DNA from: Bacteroidaceae bacterium
GTDB lineage: Bacteria > Bacteroidota > Bacteroidia > Bacteroidales > Bacteroidaceae
Assembly: GCA_017427185.1 (NCBI GenBank)
Contig: JAFRTJ010000008.1
Location: 45,677 to 109,676, forward strand
Length of the DNA stretch: 64,000 nt
Reading direction: 5' to 3'
Shown here: positions 59,539-64,000 of the stretch, piece after piece
Layout: every line of letters begins with the position of its first letter
Position numbering within the stretch: position 1 is the first letter of the stretch
Translations under genes and position numbers: made by a program
The notes under the pieces: model-generated
Told to the model about the DNA's origin: nothing
The model's input: the letters and a program-made list of their open reading frames with translations, nothing else
Databases searched by the model: none

Positions 59539-60819
59539 ATGATACGAGATTTTTGGGCAAAGAACTATCTTTCCATTCGCGACAAGCAGGAATTAAACTT
59601 CGTGGCCAAGGTCCCATCTTCGGAACTTGTCACAGAAGTTGCTGATGGTGTGTTCTTGTACAAGTTAGGCATCCTCTATGGTTCAAACGCTTCGGGTAAG
59701 TCGAACATGTTGATTGCCATGAATGAGGTGTTCCGTCTGTTGGTCATGCCAAAATCGGATGCGACAGTCGAAATTGGCGGTTGCATTCCATTTGTGCTCA
59801 CCAAAGATGAGCCAACGGATATGCACGTATCATTCTATGCCGATGGCACCCGATATGATTATGATGTCAAGTTCAACGGCAAGCATATCCTGAGTGAAGC
59901 CATGTACTATTACCCAAACAAATCAAAGTCTCTGTTCTATGAGCGCAGTTTTGTGGGAGAGAATGTACAGGCCGACATCAAGTTTGGCGCGAGCCTCAAG
60001 CTGCAAGTCAAGACACAGGAGAGCATCCGCGAAAACACCTTGAACAACCATAGTGTGCTGTCCGTATGCCGAAAGGCTGCCTTGAAAGAAGACATAGCTC
60101 CATTCAACACGCTTCACGCTTGGATTATGTCCAATTATCATGATGTAGATGGCGATGTGGAAAAAGGACTATTTGAAATCTTGAAGGACGCATACAGTAA
60201 TCCCAAGAAGCGTAAGTTCTATAACACGATGCTTCAGAAGGCCGACTTGAACATTCTGGATTATCGTCCTGTTGTTGAAGACCGCATTGTACCCAACGAT
60301 TTCCGCGAGCGTATCAAGAAGGAGAATATCCCGGAGGAGATGAAGGATGTCCTGTTGAAGCCCACAACAGATTCCATAACCTTCTCGAACCATTCCGACA
60401 ATGGCGATTTCGACATTCCGCTTAAATGGCAGTCAAAGGGTACTCAGAAGTACATCCGCATTCTCGATGCCTTATACGACTTGATAACAAGCCCTCACGT
60501 GTACTATCTTGATGAACTGGGCGAAGATCTGCACAACGACCTGTTGTACTACTACCTCAATGTCTTCATCTTCAATTCCGACAATTCGCAGTTGGTTATC
60601 ACGAGTCAGGAGACCACCCTCCTGTCGCAGGACATGATTAACGAGAACAGAGGTGTGGTGTGGTTTGTTGAGAAGAACAAGGAGACAGCTTCATCCGAAT
60701 ATGCCCGTGGCGACTCCTTTGGCTTGCACAAGAATCTCTCGCTTTACAATTCATATCGCATTGGTCGATTGGGAGCCAAGCCGGAACTGGGTAGTATCTT
60801 TATAAATCTGGAGGACTGA
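59539..60819 (+). CDS. AAA_21-type ATPase of the RloA/AbiLi family
   Basis: The 426-residue SMC/Rad50-like ATPase starts IRDFWAKNYLSIRDKQELNF. Walker A is LYGSNASGKSNML (about 52-61). QSKGTQKY is the signature-like motif, and VYYLDELGEDLH is Walker B. ITSQETTLL occupies the place of the H-loop, Gln replacing the usual His. RloA/AbiLi ATPases work with an RloB/AbiLii toxin-like protein in phage defence. The second gene follows directly but is cut short, so the pair is probably inactive as a system. Confidence 0.82.
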   Translation: MIRDFWAKNYLSIRDKQELNFVAKVPSSELVTEVADGVFLYKLGILYGSNASGKSNMLIAMNEVFRLLVMPKSDATVEIGGCIPFVLTKDEPTDMHVSFYADGTRYDYDVKFNGKHILSEAMYYYPNKSKSLFYERSFVGENVQADIKFGASLKLQVKTQESIRENTLNNHSVLSVCRKAALKEDIAPFNTLHAWIMSNYHDVDGDVEKGLFEILKDAYSNPKKRKFYNTMLQKADLNILDYRPVVEDRIVPNDFRERIKKENIPEEMKDVLLKPTTDSITFSNHSDNGDFDIPLKWQSKGTQKYIRILDALYDLITSPHVYYLDELGEDLHNDLLYYYLNVFIFNSDNSQLVITSQETTLLSQDMINENRGVVWFVEKNKETASSEYARGDSFGLHKNLSLYNSYRIGRLGAKPELGSIFINLED

Positions 60820-60820
60820 T

Positions 60821-60916
60821 ATGGGAAAACTACGACAGACAGCACTCATCTTGGGTGAAGGGCCAACGGAGTTTTTCTACTTCAAGTCCTTATGCGATGT
60901 ATCTTCGAAGTATTAG
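60821..60916 (+). pseudogene. Truncated RloB/AbiLii-like gene (31 codons remain)
   Basis: The frame starts one base after the ATPase stop and encodes MGKLRQTALILGEGPTEFFY and KSLCDV before a TAG. LILGEGPTEFFYFKSL matches the TOPRIM-like N-terminus of RloB proteins, which are normally about 200 residues. Neither of the other two frames to 61061 continues recognisable sequence. The rest of the gene seems deleted, possibly by insertion of the DNA that carries the next gene. Confidence 0.7.
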
Positions 60917-61061
60917 AAGCCAGTAGAAATAGTGAACATATTATAGGTAGATGAAAGAAGATATTGAAGAAAACAATGAGTAAAACGGGATAAGCAAGTA
61001 CACAAGTTGAGCCTATGGCTTATGGTTCAGTACCATCGCTTGCTACAGACAAAATAGAAAT

Positions 61062-62432
61062 ATGAACGAAAAAGATATACAAAAATTCATTTGGTCAAAA
61101 AGGGATGATTTTTCTTCCTTGTTGATAGAACCGACATTTCCTGCAATTGAAGAACCATCTGTAACCGACATGAATCCATCTGAAATATTATATCAAATGG
61201 TGATTGACAGATATAAGGAGTATTGGCAGTGTATTAAAGAAATGGAACTCTGGGGATGTGAGGTTACATTGAAAGAGGAGGACGAAAGAGACATGAGAAC
61301 AGACTTCTTGGGTAATAGACCAGGAGGTAATGGAATTATTGTCGTCGAGTTAAAGAAATCCGATCAAACTGCAAGACAGGCTTTCACGGAGCTTCCTGCT
61401 TATGGCTCTTTTTTGAGGACGTTGTTTACTCCATCATCCAAGAACGATATTATGTATTTGCTAATATCGCCAATGGGTGAAAGGATAGTCGAGCAGGCGG
61501 CAATTAATCAACTGGTATATGACAATAATAATGTCTGTGTTCTTGAACCCCATATAGATGGAGAAGATCTAAATACATTAAAGCTTTCATTATGGATTCC
61601 TAAGAAGAAAATTTTCGATGGAATTTGTGAAGCAGCATTTACGCCTAAATGTATTGACATTTTTAAGGTTGTTTGGGAGAATCTAAAAGGTGATTGGTCT
61701 CCTGAAGGAGATCGTGAATACCCTGATGAACACATGAAACACCGAATGATAAAAGTAGCTCAAGTAGCTGCCCAGATGATGGAATCTTGTGGTCTACATG
61801 GATTTGTCTATACTTCTCAAGTATGGAGTGAAGCATTAGGAAGCGGAATTTTGGGGAATTCTATAGTCATTGGAGCTATTAATCCGTATAAAGTAGCTAA
61901 GACTAAATTCTATTACGATAAATATGGTTGGGAATTGGAAAAATGTGCCGACGCTGATTTCGAAGGAGTGGGTATGATGGATTTTATTCCTACCTTAAAA
62001 GGATATGCAAAAGATTTGCATGACAGGTATAACTATCTGGAATCTCTTGCAGATAGTTGGGGCGAGGATATGACGTTGGTAGCCCGTTATGTTGTTGAAA
62101 CAATGACCAAAGCTTTATGTGGCAGAAAAGTGGAAATAGATAAGGGATGCTTTGATTGGAAGAATTTGTTTGAATCTGGTGATGAAGATTATTGTGACCC
62201 ATTTGACTTTCATTTTACAGGCATATTGCGAGATCTATTCTTTAGATACACAGAGATAGATTATGAATATTTGTCTACATGTAATGAAGATGATAGCGAA
62301 TTTCACCCATATTGTTTAGCAGGGTATGATGTACCAGAAGAACTAGTAGATATGGTGTTTTCACCTACATATGCAAAGTTATTCTTGAAACGCTTATACA
62401 ATCCTCTAATAGTGGGAATAGACGACATATAG
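61062..62432 (+). CDS. Unrecognised 456-residue protein with a PD-(D/E)XK nuclease signature
   Basis: I do not recognise the family. Residues about 75-115 read MRTDFLG, IIVVELKKSDQTARQAFTEL and AYGSFLR. D81, E96 and K98 form a D...ExK core, and Q106 is in the place of the QxxxY motif. These are the active-site positions of PD-(D/E)XK endonuclease folds. The remaining 340 residues (FVYTSQVWSEALGSG, WELEKCADADFEGVGMMDF) show no motif I can name. Low GC and position in the accessory segment suggest a mobile defence-type gene. Nuclease function is an inference. Confidence 0.6.
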   Translation: MNEKDIQKFIWSKRDDFSSLLIEPTFPAIEEPSVTDMNPSEILYQMVIDRYKEYWQCIKEMELWGCEVTLKEEDERDMRTDFLGNRPGGNGIIVVELKKSDQTARQAFTELPAYGSFLRTLFTPSSKNDIMYLLISPMGERIVEQAAINQLVYDNNNVCVLEPHIDGEDLNTLKLSLWIPKKKIFDGICEAAFTPKCIDIFKVVWENLKGDWSPEGDREYPDEHMKHRMIKVAQVAAQMMESCGLHGFVYTSQVWSEALGSGILGNSIVIGAINPYKVAKTKFYYDKYGWELEKCADADFEGVGMMDFIPTLKGYAKDLHDRYNYLESLADSWGEDMTLVARYVVETMTKALCGRKVEIDKGCFDWKNLFESGDEDYCDPFDFHFTGILRDLFFRYTEIDYEYLSTCNEDDSEFHPYCLAGYDVPEELVDMVFSPTYAKLFLKRLYNPLIVGIDDI

Positions 62433-62497
62433 CCAAAATATGCTCAAGAGATTCCAACTTTGATTGTTCAATATATTTAAGCCTAAGCCTTACGAAG

Positions 62498-62526
62498 GAA
62501 GGCTGTGGTGATTCCACTTTGCCTTC
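62498..62526 (+). other. Hairpin in the gap between the two unrecognised genes
   Basis: GAAGGC...GCCTTC (6 bp) and inner GTGG...CCAC (4 bp) with small internal loops form a 29-nt hairpin. It may be a terminator or a structured leader; no T-run follows. The gap (62433-62656) has no clear promoter. Confidence 0.4.
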
Positions 62527-62656
62527 TAAGCGTTCTCTCCACTAAAAGGAGATTGTGCGCGAGGGCTTATGAAAGTAACGTTATGGAAAGGAAAAGGAAA
62601 TACCAGATGGTGCATGGCAGTTTGTGTCATATTTCTTATGGCCAAGGAGGATGTAA

Positions 62657-63601
62657 ATGATGGATCAGGATTTTTTTGATTTTAACCAATTCGCAAATTC
62701 CTTGCGGAAAGCTCGAAGTTATGCTTCTAACTTCAAATACAAGTGTTGTTGTCCAGATTGTAATGAGATGGCAATAAAATCGCATCTGCTTCAGAGACAT
62801 CCTGTCTTGGAGTCGCTTGCAGATAGTCAAAATAAGTTGTTGCAGTTCGAGGATAATTTGGAAGACGCTCGCTCTGGACGATGGAATTTATACTCAAAGA
62901 AGAAAAGAGGTATAAATGATGCAATGCAGTACCGTCTTTTCTGTAGCAAACATGATTCTTTGCTCTTCAAGGATCTTGAGAGCCGCAATAGTATCCCTGA
63001 GTCCAAACGGGATTGCCTTCTATTGGCATATCGTGCAGCTTGTTCTGTAAGGCATCAAGAAGAAAGAAGGATGCATTTATATGAGAGTAAAATCAAGCAT
63101 GAACCTAATGAATTTAATGATGCTTGGTTGAAAAATTCCCAGGGGTTTATCCGTAGAATGGATGCCGTTATTGCTAACCTTTGGGAAGCGTTGGGTGGTG
63201 CAGATAATTCTTACCTCTTTAGGATGATTGCATTACCTTATGTCCCTGTTGCTGCATCGGATTGCATAGTGGATGAAGAGGATTATCAGCAATATATATT
63301 GGATGATGATTGTCGAACACCTCTTAACTGCTACTTTGTAAACCTTATTCCGGATAATGAACGGTTGTTGTTATTACTGGGATGCGATACTCAATATGAT
63401 AGAAATGGCGAGTATAAAAGCATTGTGACTGACTTCCCAGCTAATTGTGACTTACCATATCAGTTTTTTGTAGAGACTTTATGGGGAATCTTGTTAAAGT
63501 GTCACAATTGGTGCGGTTCTCCAAAGTTGGCAGAAGACCCCAAATGGAAGGAGTTCTTTGATGATTATGAAAGAATGAAGGTAAACGATATCATGAAGTA
63601 A
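62657..63601 (+). CDS. Unrecognised 314-residue protein with a Cys/His metal-site pattern
   Basis: The family is unknown to me. The first 110 residues contain YKCCCPDCNE (C32, C35), AIKSHLLQRH (H43, H48), and YRLFCSKHDSLLF (C96, H99). This CxxC...SH...FCxxHD order looks like a structural zinc site or a treble-clef/HNH-like nuclease core seen in some defence-island proteins. The rest is mostly helical with acidic loops. A second Met (residue 2) is an alternative start. Low GC, like its neighbours. Confidence 0.6.
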   Translation: MMDQDFFDFNQFANSLRKARSYASNFKYKCCCPDCNEMAIKSHLLQRHPVLESLADSQNKLLQFEDNLEDARSGRWNLYSKKKRGINDAMQYRLFCSKHDSLLFKDLESRNSIPESKRDCLLLAYRAACSVRHQEERRMHLYESKIKHEPNEFNDAWLKNSQGFIRRMDAVIANLWEALGGADNSYLFRMIALPYVPVAASDCIVDEEDYQQYILDDDCRTPLNCYFVNLIPDNERLLLLLGCDTQYDRNGEYKSIVTDFPANCDLPYQFFVETLWGILLKCHNWCGSPKLAEDPKWKEFFDDYERMKVNDIMK

Positions 63602-63751
63602 TTGCAGGAGCCACTGCCTTACGACACTATGTACATAGCATTTCATTCACCAAAATCAGTCAAGAATGCATAAAATTGATATATTTGACATTTTTACGCT
63701 TAAAAAAGTTATATTTCAACCAAGATACCATTCTCTTTAAAAGAAAAAGTG

Positions 63752-63759
63752 TACCTTTG
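63752..63759 (+). promoter_or_regulatory. -7 promoter box (TACCTTTG) of the XRE regulator
   Basis: TACCTTTG, 24 bases upstream of the ATG at 63783. Confidence 0.65.
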
Positions 63760-63782
63760 TAGCAGAATCATAAATATAATCA

Positions 63783-63986
63783 ATGGAACGTAAACGTTTG
63801 AACCGCCTAAAAGTGGTACTGGCAGAAAAGAACATGACGAATAAACGTCTGGCAGAGTTGGTGGGTAAAGACCCAGCGATGGTGTCCAAATGGGTAACCA
63901 ATGTGGCCCAGCCGAATGTTGAAATGCTCATTCTCATCTCAAAGTTATTGGAGGTGAGTGTGGACGATTTGTTATGGACGGAATAG
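63783..63986 (+). CDS. Small XRE-family helix-turn-helix regulator
   Basis: The 67-residue protein is a single HTH_3 domain: MTNKRLAELVGKDPAMVSKW with the recognition helix at about 29-40, followed by QPNVEMLILISKLLEVSVDDLL. It starts close to a -7 box and ends within the window. Such small regulators often accompany mobile or defence genes; whether it controls the two upstream unknown genes or something downstream is not visible. Confidence 0.88.
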   Translation: MERKRLNRLKVVLAEKNMTNKRLAELVGKDPAMVSKWVTNVAQPNVEMLILISKLLEVSVDDLLWTE

Positions 63987-64000
63987 AAAAAGGGTATGGA

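Overview
The window is chromosomal DNA from a member of the Bacteroidota, most likely Bacteroidales and probably Prevotellaceae. Three things support this: a SusC/SusD polysaccharide utilisation locus (PUL), the TAnnTTTG type -7 promoter box in front of many genes, and a gene content typical of the order (SpeA-type arginine decarboxylase, PUA-less ProB, secreted C1B peptidase, hemD-rnpA-yidD run). Species cannot be named from sequence reading alone.

Layout. 1-6.5 kb: end of queA, folK, then a tightly packed run metK-LOG-DUF4271-hemD-rnpA-yidD-tatD whose genes overlap or nearly touch, preceded by a SAM-II type riboswitch. 6.6-12.4 kb: a GH28 pectinase-like enzyme, an acetate/succinate CoA-transferase, a secreted C1 peptidase and a low-molecular-weight phosphatase. 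12.4-14.4 kb: proBA (minus strand).

14.5-38 kb is one large minus-strand PUL for beta-mannan/glucomannan. An AraC regulator lies upstream of SusC, SusD and two surface glycan-binding lipoproteins. Then come GH26 and GH5 mannanases, a CE7 esterase, a DUF5060 hydrolase, a GH94 phosphorylase, a second GH5, a GH130 phosphorylase, a GPH-family symporter and an AGE-family (cellobiose 2-) epimerase. Together they give a complete route: surface cleavage and deacetylation, import, epimerisation of mannobiose to mannosyl-glucose, and phosphorolysis.

38-46 kb: a MORN-GH25 lysozyme fusion, rubrerythrin, free-methionine-sulfoxide reductase, tRNA-Leu(CAA), a GH32-like enzyme, and a flotillin/NfeD pair. 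46-59 kb: Nudix, topA-aroK-speA, argB, an ECF sigma factor with a probable membrane partner, a large GH2-CBM32 beta-galactosidase, ribF and a tRNA with anticodon CAU.

From 59.3 kb to the end the DNA becomes AT-rich and accessory-like. It holds an AAA ATPase of the RloA/AbiLi type whose RloB partner is cut to 31 codons, an unrecognised protein with a PD-(D/E)XK nuclease signature, an unrecognised Cys/His metal-site protein, and a small XRE regulator. This looks like a tRNA-anchored defence or island segment.

The most unusual signal is a 10-bp near-palindrome (CAACGTGTTG or its reverse complement) repeated at exactly 22-bp intervals in three separate intergenic arrays (10141-10238, 38323-38376, 53911-54024). 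Each lies upstream of a plus-strand gene for an exported hydrolase (the GH25 one membrane-anchored). In two arrays the 12-bp spacers are unrelated while core and spacing are kept, which suggests a phased protein-binding array rather than simple tandem duplication.
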